Assembly: GCF_900110115.1 (NCBI RefSeq)
Contig: NZ_FOCM01000002.1
Span: forward strand, 434,001 to 498,000
Direction of reading: 5' to 3'
Length of the DNA stretch: 64,000 bases
From: Palleronia pelagia
GTDB taxonomy: Bacteria > Pseudomonadota > Alphaproteobacteria > Rhodobacterales > Rhodobacteraceae
This document shows, in pieces, positions 44,431 through 52,918 of the stretch (positions are counted from its first letter, which is position 1; each line of letters opens with the position of its first letter). The notes beneath the pieces are model-generated. The model was not told the DNA's origin. It made no database searches and was given only the letters and a program-made list of their open reading frames with translations. The position numbers and the translations under genes were made by a program.

Positions 44431-45627
44431 TCAGAGCTCCAGGATGGCTTTCGAGATGATGGTCTTCTGCACCTCGTTCGAGCCGCCGTAGATCGACAGC
44501 TTGCGGTTGTTGAAATAGGTCGCCGCGGCCGGCAGCGCGTAGTCGGGGCCCACGGGTTCGACATTGCTGCCGGGCTCCAGCGCCTCGGAGACGAACGGCA
44601 TGGCGTAGGGGCCCACGGCCTCGCGCGTCAGCGCGTTGATCTCCTGCCGGATGACGGTGCCCTTGATCTTGAGCATGGACGATTCCGCGCCCGGGGCCTG
44701 TCCCTCGGCGGCGGCCGAGACCACGCGCAGGTTGGTCGTGGCCATCGCCATCAGCGCGATCTCGACCTCGGCCACCTTCGCGGCGAAAAGCGGATCCTCG
44801 ATCAGCGGGCGGCCGTGGCTGTGTTCCAGCCGGGCGATGCGCTTGAGGTTCTCCAGCGCGGCATTGGCAAAGCCCACGCCCGCGATATTAGTGCGCTCGT
44901 GGGTCAGCAGGTACTTGGCGTAGGTCCAGCCCTTGTTCTCCTCGCCCACCAGGTTCTCGACCGGCACGCGCACGTCCTTGAACCAGACCTCGTTCACCTC
45001 GGCCCCGCCGTCGATCAGCACGATCGGCCGGACCTCGACGCCCGGGTCGTTCATGTCGATCAGCAGGAAGCTGATCCCCTCCTGCGGCTTGCCCTCTTTC
45101 GAGGTCCGCACGAGGCAGAAGATCATGTTGGCGTGCTGGCCCAGCGTGGTCCACGTCTTCTGGCCGTTGACGACGTAGTGGTCGCCGTCGCGCTTGGCCT
45201 CGCATTTCAGGCTGGCCAGGTCCGATCCGGCGCCCGGCTCGGAATAGCCCTGGCACCACCAGTCATCGCCGTTGAGGATGCGCGGCAGCCAGTAGTCCTT
45301 CTGGTCCTCGCTGCCGAACTGCTGAAGCACGGGGCCCAGCATGTTGATGCCGAAGGGCACGATCCGGGGGGCGTGGGCGGCGGTCGTCTCTTCCTCGAAG
45401 ATGTGGCGCTGCACGGCGTCCCAGCCGGTGCCGCCGTATTTCTTCGGCCAGTTGCCGGCCAGCCAGCCGCGTTCGTTCAGGATCGCGTGCCATTCCTCGT
45501 GGTCTTCCTTCGTCAGCTCGTGGCGCAGGCGCACCTTGTCCGACAGCCGCTCGGGAAGCTTTTCGTCCAGGAACGCCCGCACCTCGGCGCGGAAGGCGTT
45601 CTGCTCGTCGGTGTAGCTCAGGTCCAT
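44431..45627 (-). CDS. Acyl-CoA dehydrogenase, large subunit type (PimC-like)
   Basis: Protein of 398 residues, with WHAILNERGWLAGNWPKKYGGTGW near the start, the substrate/FAD segment CQGYSEPGAGSDLASL (near 130), and the C-terminal LSIYGGSNEVQKTIISKAIL. It resembles the pimeloyl-CoA dehydrogenase large subunit group. Together with the next gene it probably forms a heteromer that starts beta-oxidation of a CoA thioester. Fifteen bases after the thiolase stop. Confidence 0.9.
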   Translation of the reverse strand: MDLSYTDEQNAFRAEVRAFLDEKLPERLSDKVRLRHELTKEDHEEWHAILNERGWLAGNWPKKYGGTGWDAVQRHIFEEETTAAHAPRIVPFGINMLGPVLQQFGSEDQKDYWLPRILNGDDWWCQGYSEPGAGSDLASLKCEAKRDGDHYVVNGQKTWTTLGQHANMIFCLVRTSKEGKPQEGISFLLIDMNDPGVEVRPIVLIDGGAEVNEVWFKDVRVPVENLVGEENKGWTYAKYLLTHERTNIAGVGFANAALENLKRIARLEHSHGRPLIEDPLFAAKVAEVEIALMAMATTNLRVVSAAAEGQAPGAESSMLKIKGTVIRQEINALTREAVGPYAMPFVSEALEPGSNVEPVGPDYALPAAATYFNNRKLSIYGGSNEVQKTIISKAILEL

Positions 45628-45642
45628 CGCGATGTTCCTTTC

Positions 45643-46818
45643 TCAATAAATCTCGAACAGGCCCGCGGCACCCTGGCCGCCGCCGATGCACATGGTGACA
45701 ACGCCCAGCTTGGCGCCCCGGCGCCGGCCCTCGTGCAGGATGTGCCCCGCCATGCGTGCGCCGGTCATGCCGAACGGGTGGCCGACCGAGATCGAGCCGC
45801 CGTTGACGTTCAGGATGTCGTTGTCGATGCCCAGCGTGTCGCGACAATAGAGAAGCTGCGAGGCGAAGGCCTCGTTCAGCTCCCACAGGTCGATATCGTC
45901 GACCGACAGGCCCTGGCGTTCCAGAAGGCGCGGCACGGCATAGACCGGCCCGATGCCCATCTCGTCCGGCTCGCACCCCGCGACGGCGAAGCCGCGGAAG
46001 GCGCCCAACGGCTCGAGCCCCGCGCGCTCGGCCTCCTTGCGATCCATCATGACCAGCGCGGCAGCGCCGTCCGACAGCTGGCTGGCGTTGCCGGCGGTGA
46101 TGTATTTCCCCTCGCCGCGCACGGGTTGCAGGCCCTTCAGGGCCTCAAGCGTCGTGGAGGGGCGGTTGCATTCGTCCATCTCCAGCATGACCTCTTCGTG
46201 GGTCACCTCGCCGGTTTCCTTGTTCTTCACGGCCTTCGTCGTCTTGATGCCCGCCAGCTCGGCGTCGAAGCGGCCCGCCTTCTGGGCCGCGGCGGTGCGC
46301 ATCTGGGACTGGTAGCCCAGCTCGTCCTGCGCATCGCGGCTGATGCCATAGCGGTCGGCCACGATGTCGGCGGTGTCGATCATCGGCAGGTAGAGGTCGG
46401 GCTTGTGCTCCATGATCCAGTCGTTCGGCGCCTCGTCGGGGGGCGGCTGCACGCCCGAGATCGACTCGACCCCGCCGACCAGGACGGCCTTGGCGCCCTC
46501 GGCCCCGATCATGTGTCCCCCCATGGCGATGGCCTGAAGGCCCGACGCGCAAAAGCGGTTCACGGTCGTGCCCGCGATCGACACGGGCAGGCCCGCCCGG
46601 ATCACCGCCTGGCGCGCGATGTTGCGGCCCGTGACCCCTTGGGGATAGCCGCAACCCCAGATGCTGTCCTCGATCAGCGCGGGATCGATGCCCGCGCGCG
46701 TGACGGCGTGGTGGGTCGCGTGACCGGCCAGGTCGACGCCGTGGGTGATGTTGAACGCGCCCCGGTGGGCCTTGCCGATGGGGGTGCGCGCGACGGAGAC
46801 GATTACGGCGTCAGTCAT
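45643..46818 (-). CDS. Acetyl-CoA acyltransferase (thiolase)
   Basis: Cleaves 3-ketoacyl-CoA to acetyl-CoA and a shortened acyl-CoA. It is 391 residues. The acyl-accepting Cys90 is in NRFCASGLQAI, the catalytic His in VGHPFGMTGARM and the second Cys in MCIGGGQGAAGLFE. Degradative-type thiolase similar to PimB/FadA-type enzymes. Its start overlaps the hydratase/dehydrogenase stop by eight bases. Confidence 0.95.
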   Translation of the reverse strand: MTDAVIVSVARTPIGKAHRGAFNITHGVDLAGHATHHAVTRAGIDPALIEDSIWGCGYPQGVTGRNIARQAVIRAGLPVSIAGTTVNRFCASGLQAIAMGGHMIGAEGAKAVLVGGVESISGVQPPPDEAPNDWIMEHKPDLYLPMIDTADIVADRYGISRDAQDELGYQSQMRTAAAQKAGRFDAELAGIKTTKAVKNKETGEVTHEEVMLEMDECNRPSTTLEALKGLQPVRGEGKYITAGNASQLSDGAAALVMMDRKEAERAGLEPLGAFRGFAVAGCEPDEMGIGPVYAVPRLLERQGLSVDDIDLWELNEAFASQLLYCRDTLGIDNDILNVNGGSISVGHPFGMTGARMAGHILHEGRRRGAKLGVVTMCIGGGQGAAGLFEIY

Positions 46819-48904
46819 TGTTCATACTTTCGAAATTGCGGCCCTCGGCGGCCAGGGTGTCGATCAGGGCGGCGGGCGACCAGAAGCCGCTGCCATCCTC
46901 GTAGGCGTTAAGCCGGTCGCGGATCGTGGCGATCCCGGTCATATCGGCGTATTTCATCGGCCCGCCGCGATACCGCGGGAAGCCGTAGCCCATGAGCTTC
47001 ACCACATCGATGTCGAGCGGGCGCAGCGCGATGCCGTCTTCCAGGATGCGCGCGCCCTCGTTCACCATCGCGGCCATGTAGCGCTCGACGATCTCGTCAC
47101 CGGTGAAATCACGCGGCGTGACGCCCTGCGCGGCGCGCTCCTTGGCGATCAGATCCAGAACCTCGGGGTCCTCGCGGCCCTTGGGGCTTTCGTCGTCGTA
47201 GATGTAGAAGCCCCGCCCGGTCTTGCGGCCCAGACGTTCCATTCCGTAGAGGTCATCGGCCCATTGCGGATAGACCACGCCGGGCTGTTTGCCCTTCCGC
47301 TGGCGCGTCATGTAACCGATGTCGAGCCCCGCCAGGTCGGCGACCTTCATCGGCCCCATGGCGAAGCCGAACTGCTCGAGCGCGCGGTCGATCTGGTAGG
47401 GAGATGCCCCGTGCAGGATCATCCAGTCGGCCGCACTGCGATAGTGGCTGAGCATGCGGTTGCCGATGAACCCGTCGCAGACACCCGCGCGCACGCTGAC
47501 CTTGCCCAGCCGCTTGCCCAGGGCAAACGCCGTGGCGGTCACGTCGGTGTCGGTCGCGTCGGCCACCACGACTTCCAGCAGTTTCATCACGTGGGCGGGG
47601 CTGAAGAAATGCAGGCCGATCACGTCTGCGGGCCGCGACGTGGCCTGCGCGATCTCGTTGATGTCGAGGTAAGACGTGTTGGTCGCCAGCACCGCGCCCG
47701 GCTTGGCGACCGCATCGAGTTGGGTGAACACCTCTTTCTTGACGTCCAGCGACTCGAACACGGCTTCGATGATGACATCGGCGTCCTTCAGGTCGCCGTA
47801 ATCGGTCGTGGTGGTGAGGGTCGCAAGCGCCGCGTCGCGCTTGGCGTCGCTCATCTTGCCGCGTTTGACCGCGCCCGCGAGGTTCGACTCGATCGTGGCG
47901 CGGGCCTTGTCGGCGGCCTCGGGCTTCATCTCGACCAGCGTGACGGGCAATCCGGCCAGCAGCGCCGCGGTGGCGATGCCCGATCCCATGGTGCCGCCGC
48001 CGACGACGCCGATGGCCTGCACGTCACGCGGGGTGGCGTCCTTCAGGCCGGGCACGCGGGCGACCTTGCGCTCGATGAAGAAGGCGTGGATCAGGCCCTC
48101 GCGCTGGGGGGTGTCGATCAGCTCGTTGAACAGGCGCCGTTCCTCGGCCAGCCCGTCGGGCAGGTCCATCTCGGTGGCGGCCTTCACGGCCTTCATCGCC
48201 TGCACCTGCGCCACCTGGCCCGGGAACTTGCGACGCAAGTTCTGCTCCCATATGTCCCATCCATCGGCGGGCGCGGCCGGACGCGGCAGGCCCGAGACGG
48301 GGCGCGGCGCGGCGCCTTCGGCCAGCAGCTCGCGGGCATAGGCCACGCCCTCGGCCCGCGCGGCCTCGGAGCCCTTGCCCTCGCCCACACGGTCGATCAG
48401 TCCGCTCTCGCGCGCCGCCTCGGGCGTCACGGGCTTGCCCGAGGTGATCATCTCGAGCGCGGCGTCGGTCCCGACCACGCGCGGCGCACGCTGCGTGCCG
48501 CCCGCGCCGGGCAGGATGCCCAGCGAAACCTCGGGCAGGCCCAGCTTCGTTCCGGGCAGCGCGAGGCGATAGTGGCAGCCCAGCGCGACTTCGAGCCCGC
48601 CGCCCAGCGCCGCGCCGTGGATCGACGCGACCACGGGCTTGGGACAGTCCTCGATCAGCGTGCAGATCTCGGGCAGCCACGGGTCCTGCGGCGGCTTGCC
48701 GAACTCGCTCACGTCCGCGCCGCCCAGGAACAGCCGCCCCGCGCCGCAGATGACGGCGATGCGCGCGGTTTCGTCGGCGGCGAACCGGTCGACGCAGTCC
48801 TTCAGCGCGGCACGGGTGGCATGGCCCAGCGCGTTCACCGGCGGGTTGTCAACGGTGATGACCGCGATCTCGTCGTCCAGGTCGTAGGTGACGGGTGTGC
48901 TCAT
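46811..48904 (-). CDS. Bifunctional enoyl-CoA hydratase / 3-hydroxyacyl-CoA dehydrogenase (FadJ/PimF type)
   Basis: Carries out the hydration and oxidation steps of beta-oxidation. It is 697 residues. The N-terminal crotonase domain (to about 185) includes GRLFLGGADVSEF, IHGAALGGGLEVALGCHYRLA and LGILPGAGGTQR, with both catalytic Glu positions. The dehydrogenase part starts with the NAD loop IGVVGGGTMGSGIATAALL (near 295), then ATNTSYLDINEIA and GLHFFSPAHVMKLLEVV. First gene of the catabolic block, 34 bases downstream of the IclR gene. Confidence 0.95.
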   Translation of the reverse strand: MSTPVTYDLDDEIAVITVDNPPVNALGHATRAALKDCVDRFAADETARIAVICGAGRLFLGGADVSEFGKPPQDPWLPEICTLIEDCPKPVVASIHGAALGGGLEVALGCHYRLALPGTKLGLPEVSLGILPGAGGTQRAPRVVGTDAALEMITSGKPVTPEAARESGLIDRVGEGKGSEAARAEGVAYARELLAEGAAPRPVSGLPRPAAPADGWDIWEQNLRRKFPGQVAQVQAMKAVKAATEMDLPDGLAEERRLFNELIDTPQREGLIHAFFIERKVARVPGLKDATPRDVQAIGVVGGGTMGSGIATAALLAGLPVTLVEMKPEAADKARATIESNLAGAVKRGKMSDAKRDAALATLTTTTDYGDLKDADVIIEAVFESLDVKKEVFTQLDAVAKPGAVLATNTSYLDINEIAQATSRPADVIGLHFFSPAHVMKLLEVVVADATDTDVTATAFALGKRLGKVSVRAGVCDGFIGNRMLSHYRSAADWMILHGASPYQIDRALEQFGFAMGPMKVADLAGLDIGYMTRQRKGKQPGVVYPQWADDLYGMERLGRKTGRGFYIYDDESPKGREDPEVLDLIAKERAAQGVTPRDFTGDEIVERYMAAMVNEGARILEDGIALRPLDIDVVKLMGYGFPRYRGGPMKYADMTGIATIRDRLNAYEDGSGFWSPAALIDTLAAEGRNFESMNND

Positions 48905-48938
48905 GGTTCCTCCTGTTCGGTCGTGGGTTGCCGCGCGC

Positions 48939-49745
48939 TCAGCCCGGCAGGGGCGAGGGCGGCATGCCCAGTCGTTGTTCCAGTTCCTTCACCGCGACCC
49001 GCAGCGCCGGGCCCACCTCAGTCTCCATCCGCTCCACCGGCAGGTCCACGGGCAGCGCGCCGCAGGTGAAGACCACCGGCCCGCCGATGTCGCGCGGCTG
49101 AAACGGGGTCGACACGGCGTGGATGTTGCCGCTGAAATACTGCGCCGGTTCGGTGATGACGAAGCCGCGGGCGAACATCTGGTCGCGGGCGTCGGCGCGG
49201 ATCTCGCGCGCGGTGGCCAGGTCCAGCCCCCGGTCGCCATCGACCTCGGACACGAGCTCGGGCAGCGCGTCCTCGGACGTGGCACCGATCAGGCAATGCC
49301 CCGAGGACGTGCCCCGGAACGGCAGGCGGTGGCCGACCTCGAGCCAGATCGACGACCGGTCGACGGGGCGGAACGTCTTGGCCAGCAGGACCTTGTTCGT
49401 GTCGCGCATGGCCAGCAGCGCGAGGGTGCCCGTCTCGTCAGCCAGCCGCTGCATGATGGGGGCGCAGATGTCGATGAAGCTGATCGATGCGCCCGCCACG
49501 TTGCCCAGCGCCAGCAGCGCGGGACCGGGGCGGTACCGGTCGCGCAGCCGGCCGTGGGTCAGGTAGCCCAGCGATTGCAGCGTGAAAGTCAGCCGCGACA
49601 CGGTGGACTTGGGCAGGCCCGTCCGTTCGGCGATCTCGGCGTTGCTCAGCCCGTCATCCGAGGGACGGAAGGCGCGCAGGACACTCAGGCCACGGGCCAG
49701 CGTCGTGGCGAAACGGCGATCGGCGTGGGGCGATTGGTCGGTCAT
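48939..49745 (-). CDS. IclR-family transcriptional regulator
   Basis: DNA-binding protein of 268 residues. The N-terminal winged helix-turn-helix (about 10-75) has LSNAEIAERTGLPKSTVSRLTFTLQSLGYL. The C-terminal effector domain includes GHRLPFRGTSSGHCLIGA and AVSTPFQPRDIGGPVVFTC. Ligand unknown, possibly the acid moved by the adjacent TRAP system or an intermediate. Its ATG overlaps the TRAP large-permease stop by one base (TGATG), so it is the last gene of the transporter operon and lies just before the catabolic genes. Confidence 0.93.
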   Translation of the reverse strand: MTDQSPHADRRFATTLARGLSVLRAFRPSDDGLSNAEIAERTGLPKSTVSRLTFTLQSLGYLTHGRLRDRYRPGPALLALGNVAGASISFIDICAPIMQRLADETGTLALLAMRDTNKVLLAKTFRPVDRSSIWLEVGHRLPFRGTSSGHCLIGATSEDALPELVSEVDGDRGLDLATAREIRADARDQMFARGFVITEPAQYFSGNIHAVSTPFQPRDIGGPVVFTCGALPVDLPVERMETEVGPALRVAVKELEQRLGMPPSPLPG

Positions 49746-51082
49746 CACATGCTCCCCGGAATGGCCAGGCTCAGCCACGGCACTGCCATGATGATGATCA
49801 GGACGATCACGTCTATGCTCAGGAACCGCAGGATGCCCGAGAAGATCCGGTCGATGGGCACGGACGGCCCCACGACGGACGAGATGACGAAGACGTTCAG
49901 ACCCACGGGCGGGGTGATCAGGCCGATTTCCAGCAGCTTGATGACCACGACACCGAACCAGATCAGGTCGAAGCCATAGGTCTCGATCAGCGGGATCATC
50001 AGCGGCAGGGTCAGAACCATGATCCCGATCGGGTCGAGGAACATGCCCAGCAGCAGGTAGATCCCGGCGATGGCCGCCATCAGCACCACGGGGCTGAGCT
50101 CGGCATCGGTCACCGCCTGCACGATGTCGGGCGCCACGCCGGTCAGCGCGATGAAGGCCACGAAGATCTTGGCGCCCGCGGCGATCAGGAAGATCGATGT
50201 CGTCTGGATGCAGGTCTCGCGCAGCGACTCCCACAGCCCCCGCAGCGTCAGCTTGCGCTGGATGAAACCGATCGCGACGGCCAGCGAGACCGAGATCGCG
50301 GCCGCCTCGGTCGCGGTGAAGAACCCGCCGTAGATGCCGCCGACGATGATGACGAACAGCGCGACGGCGGGCCAGGCGGCGATCGCGGCGCTGCGCCGCT
50401 CGGAGGCCGTGATCTCGCCGGTATAGGCGGGCGCATCGCCGGGCTTCTGCTTCACCCAGATCCAGATGACCAGGAGGAAGCCCGCCAGGCTCAGCAGCCC
50501 CGGCAGGACACCGGCGAGGAACAGCGCGCTGATCGAGGTCTCGGTGAAAATGCCATAGATGATGAACAGCACCGATGGCGGGATCAGGCTGCCCAGCGTG
50601 CCGCCCGCCGCGACCGAGGCCGTCGCCAGCCGCTTGTCGTAGCCCATCGACAGCATTTCGGGCGAACAGATCCGCCCCATGGTCGAGGCGCAGGCGATGG
50701 ACGACCCGGTGATGGCCGAGAAGCCGCCGCAGCCCACGACGCTGGCCATGGCGACGCCGCCGGGCACCTTGGCCAGCCAGACGCGCGCGGCATGGTAGAT
50801 CGCGGTCGTGATCTCGGCGCGATAGGCGATGTGGCCCAGCGCGACGAAGAGCGGGATCATCGACAAATCGTAGCTGTGGATCAGGTCGAACGAGTTCGAG
50901 AAGACCAGCGACGAGGTCGGACGATACGCCCGCTCGGGCGCGAAGGCACCGGTGCGGAACGCGAAAATGACGAAGGTGCCGACGGTCGCGACACCCGCCA
51001 GCGCGAAGGCGATGGGCACGCGAATGGCCAGCAGGCCGATGACGCTGGCGAAGGCGACGATGCCGATCAGGGTTCCGTCCAT
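49745..51082 (-). CDS. TRAP transporter large permease, DctM family
   Basis: Sodium-coupled transport subunit of 445 residues with about 12 or more membrane segments. The family pattern appears in GCGGFSAITGSSIACASTMGRI, GTLGSLIPPSVLFIIYGIFTETSI and LGMFLDPIGIMVLTLPLMIP. Works with the small permease and periplasmic receptor encoded upstream. It lies three bases after the small-permease stop. Confidence 0.95.
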   Translation of the reverse strand: MDGTLIGIVAFASVIGLLAIRVPIAFALAGVATVGTFVIFAFRTGAFAPERAYRPTSSLVFSNSFDLIHSYDLSMIPLFVALGHIAYRAEITTAIYHAARVWLAKVPGGVAMASVVGCGGFSAITGSSIACASTMGRICSPEMLSMGYDKRLATASVAAGGTLGSLIPPSVLFIIYGIFTETSISALFLAGVLPGLLSLAGFLLVIWIWVKQKPGDAPAYTGEITASERRSAAIAAWPAVALFVIIVGGIYGGFFTATEAAAISVSLAVAIGFIQRKLTLRGLWESLRETCIQTTSIFLIAAGAKIFVAFIALTGVAPDIVQAVTDAELSPVVLMAAIAGIYLLLGMFLDPIGIMVLTLPLMIPLIETYGFDLIWFGVVVIKLLEIGLITPPVGLNVFVISSVVGPSVPIDRIFSGILRFLSIDVIVLIIIMAVPWLSLAIPGSM

Positions 51083-51085
51083 GGA

Positions 51086-51601
51086 TCAGGCCTCGTCTTC
51101 GACATGGGCGGGGCCGCCATCGATATGGCCTCCCGCGCGGATGGTGGCGATGTCGCGCCAAACGGTGATGGCCAGCCGCACCCAGCAGACCGCGATTCCC
51201 AGGAAGAACAGAGCCCGGCCCGGCCATTTCGGCAGCGAAAGCTGGCCGAAGAAGAACGACCCCGACGACCAGTTACCGGCCAGCTCGTGCCAGCCCGCCC
51301 ACATGAGCGGCAGCAGCGCAAAGAGCCCGACGATCGAGCCGAACACCACCAGCCAATCCTGCGCGCGGCGCGGGAAGTGCTGGGTCAGCACCTCGACCAC
51401 GATATTCGCGCGGGCGGTGACCACGGCGGCCAGCGGCAGGACGATGGCGGCCACCATCAGCTCGCGCACCATGACGACGGTATCGGGGATACCGGAATTG
51501 GCGAACACCCGCAGGCAGACGCTGATCGTGATGAGTGCACCCAGCCCCACCACGGCGATGGCGGCCAGATCCAGGAACAGCTTTTCGATGCGGGTCAGCA
51601 T
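51086..51601 (-). CDS. TRAP transporter small permease, DctQ family
   Basis: Membrane subunit of 171 residues with four membrane segments, including the conserved ANIVVEVLTQHFPRRAQDW loop and an N-terminal helix with LFLDLAAIAVVGLGALITISVCLRVF. Pairs with the large permease to form the sodium-driven transporter. It is separated from the receptor gene by 124 bases that contain strong hairpins. Confidence 0.93.
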   Translation of the reverse strand: MLTRIEKLFLDLAAIAVVGLGALITISVCLRVFANSGIPDTVVMVRELMVAAIVLPLAAVVTARANIVVEVLTQHFPRRAQDWLVVFGSIVGLFALLPLMWAGWHELAGNWSSGSFFFGQLSLPKWPGRALFFLGIAVCWVRLAITVWRDIATIRAGGHIDGGPAHVEDEA

Positions 51602-51686
51602 GGGCTGCGCTCCGTGCGGTCGAAAGGTTGAAGATGGGTGTGGCGGCGCGGGGCCATCGGGTCGTGATCCGGCGCCCGGCCAGGTT

Positions 51687-51714
51687 CGGGGCCCCGCGTC
51701 ACCGCCGGGCCCCG
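51687..51714 (-). other. Intercistronic hairpin between TRAP receptor and small permease genes
   Basis: CGGGGCCC (51687-51694) and GGGCCCCG (51707-51714) pair over a 12-base loop in the 124-base gap. Such a stem can end part of the transcripts or protect the receptor message, giving more receptor than permease. Confidence 0.5.
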
Positions 51715-51725
51715 GATGTCACGCC

Positions 51726-52775
51726 TCAGCGCTCCCAGGGATAGCCCTGCTCGTCGCGCTCGGCCGTGTACTTGTCGATCAGCCCGCGATACTCGGTCAG
51801 CAGCGCCGAGCCATCCAGGCCGGCGGCATTGGCCTGCTCGACCCACTCGTCGATATAGGTGCTGCCCTTCTCGACCAGCTTGGCACGCTCTTCCTCGGGC
51901 AGTTCGATGATCTCGACCCCCGCTTCGCGCATGGTCTCGACGGCCGCTTCGTTGTCGGCATTGATCAGCTCGCCCAGCGTGTCGGCCATGCCCATGCCGG
52001 CTTCGGCCAGGGCGTCCTGATGCTCGGCGGACAGGCTGTCGTACATGTCCTTGTTCATGAAGATGCCCAGCGCACCGACCTGCCCCCAGTTCAGCAGGGT
52101 ATAGCTGTCCATGACCTCCTGCTGCTTCAGCGCGGCAATGGCGTAGCTGTAGCCCTGCGAGCAGTCGATCAGGCCCGTATCGAGACCTTGGTAGGCGTCG
52201 TAGATCGACATGCTGACAAGGTTCGCGCCGTAATCGGCGAAGGTCTTGCCGTAGGCGCCGACACCGCGGACCTTCAGGCCCTCGATGTCGTCGGCCGTGC
52301 GGATGGCCGCGTCCTTGCAGCCGATGTGGACGGCCGAGGTCGTGTAGGTGCCGATATAGACAAGGTTCATGTCGGCCAGGTTCTGCTGAATGGCGTCCGA
52401 GCTGCGCATCAGCTCGTCCGTGGCGCGCATGCCGACCCAGGCGTCGGGGTTGTTGATGGGCAGGTCGGCGATGCCGTAGGCGACCATTTCCTGGGGGAAG
52501 TACACCGCGATGATCGTGCCCGCGTCGGCCACGCCATCGGCGATCCCGCTCAGCGCGGCGCCGGCCTTGAACAGCGCGCCACCCCACTGGATGTCGAACT
52601 GCAGATCGCCCCCGGTGGTCTCGGCCACCTGCTCGGCGAACCAGTTGGTGGCCTCGGCGCGGGCGCCGCGATTCGGGCCGGCTTCGCCGTAGAACAGCGT
52701 GGTCTGCGCCTGGGCCAGGCCGGCCGTGGCGGCCAGCGTGGCGGCAACCGCAGCGGTGCGGAGCATCTTGGACAT
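51726..52775 (-). CDS. TRAP transporter substrate-binding protein, DctP family
   Basis: Periplasmic receptor of 349 residues. The signal peptide is clear (LRTAAVAATLAATAGLAQAQ, cleavage near residue 23). The DctP pattern includes the carboxylate-binding arginine in IEGLKVRGVGAYGKTF (near residue 170) and later GLIDCSQGYSYAIAAL. Substrate is probably an organic acid; identity cannot be read. First gene of the TRAP operon, with a good GGGAGG ribosome-binding site and a promoter covered by palindromes. Confidence 0.94.
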   Translation of the reverse strand: MSKMLRTAAVAATLAATAGLAQAQTTLFYGEAGPNRGARAEATNWFAEQVAETTGGDLQFDIQWGGALFKAGAALSGIADGVADAGTIIAVYFPQEMVAYGIADLPINNPDAWVGMRATDELMRSSDAIQQNLADMNLVYIGTYTTSAVHIGCKDAAIRTADDIEGLKVRGVGAYGKTFADYGANLVSMSIYDAYQGLDTGLIDCSQGYSYAIAALKQQEVMDSYTLLNWGQVGALGIFMNKDMYDSLSAEHQDALAEAGMGMADTLGELINADNEAAVETMREAGVEIIELPEEERAKLVEKGSTYIDEWVEQANAAGLDGSALLTEYRGLIDKYTAERDEQGYPWER

Positions 52776-52796
52776 TGGTGAACCTCCCTAGTTTCA

Positions 52797-52821
52797 CTAT
52801 GCAGAATTATATTTTGCATAG
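52797..52821 (-). promoter_or_regulatory. Operator-like palindrome enclosing the -10 box of the TRAP operon
   Basis: CTATGCA (52797-52803) and TGCATAG (52815-52821) are perfect inverted repeats with 11 bases between. The spacer contains TATAAT on the minus strand (52811-52806), a perfect -10 box, about 30 bases before the receptor ATG. No good -35 is seen. Binding here would block the promoter. Confidence 0.6.
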
Positions 52822-52826
52822 CAAAA
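52812..52826. promoter_or_regulatory. Second palindrome TTTTGC-ATA-GCAAAA, IclR-site-like
   Basis: A 15-bp perfect inverted repeat with a three-base centre that overlaps the right arm of the larger palindrome. Its length and AT-flanked GC core suit an IclR-family dimer site. The IclR regulator is encoded at the end of the same operon. Confidence 0.5.
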
Positions 52827-52893
52827 CTAGCAGCGCGACGCGCAGGAACGCAACCCGCTTCCGGTCACGACAGCGGAAACGGGCCTAAGGCGG

Positions 52894-52918
52894 GGCGGAC
52901 AGCCGTCAGCTGTCCGCC
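52894..52918 (-). terminator. Perfect 10-bp hairpin at the end of the inositol phosphatase-like gene
   Basis: GGCGGACAGC (52894-52903) and GCTGTCCGCC (52909-52918) pair over a CGTCA loop. The stem spans the stop codon of the gene and lies downstream in its direction of transcription. No T-run. Confidence 0.5.

Noticed and set aside
43816-49069. Very long plus-strand frames opposite the acyl-CoA genes
   Set aside because: Same shadow effect; the minus-strand products have complete catalytic motifs and operon spacing.
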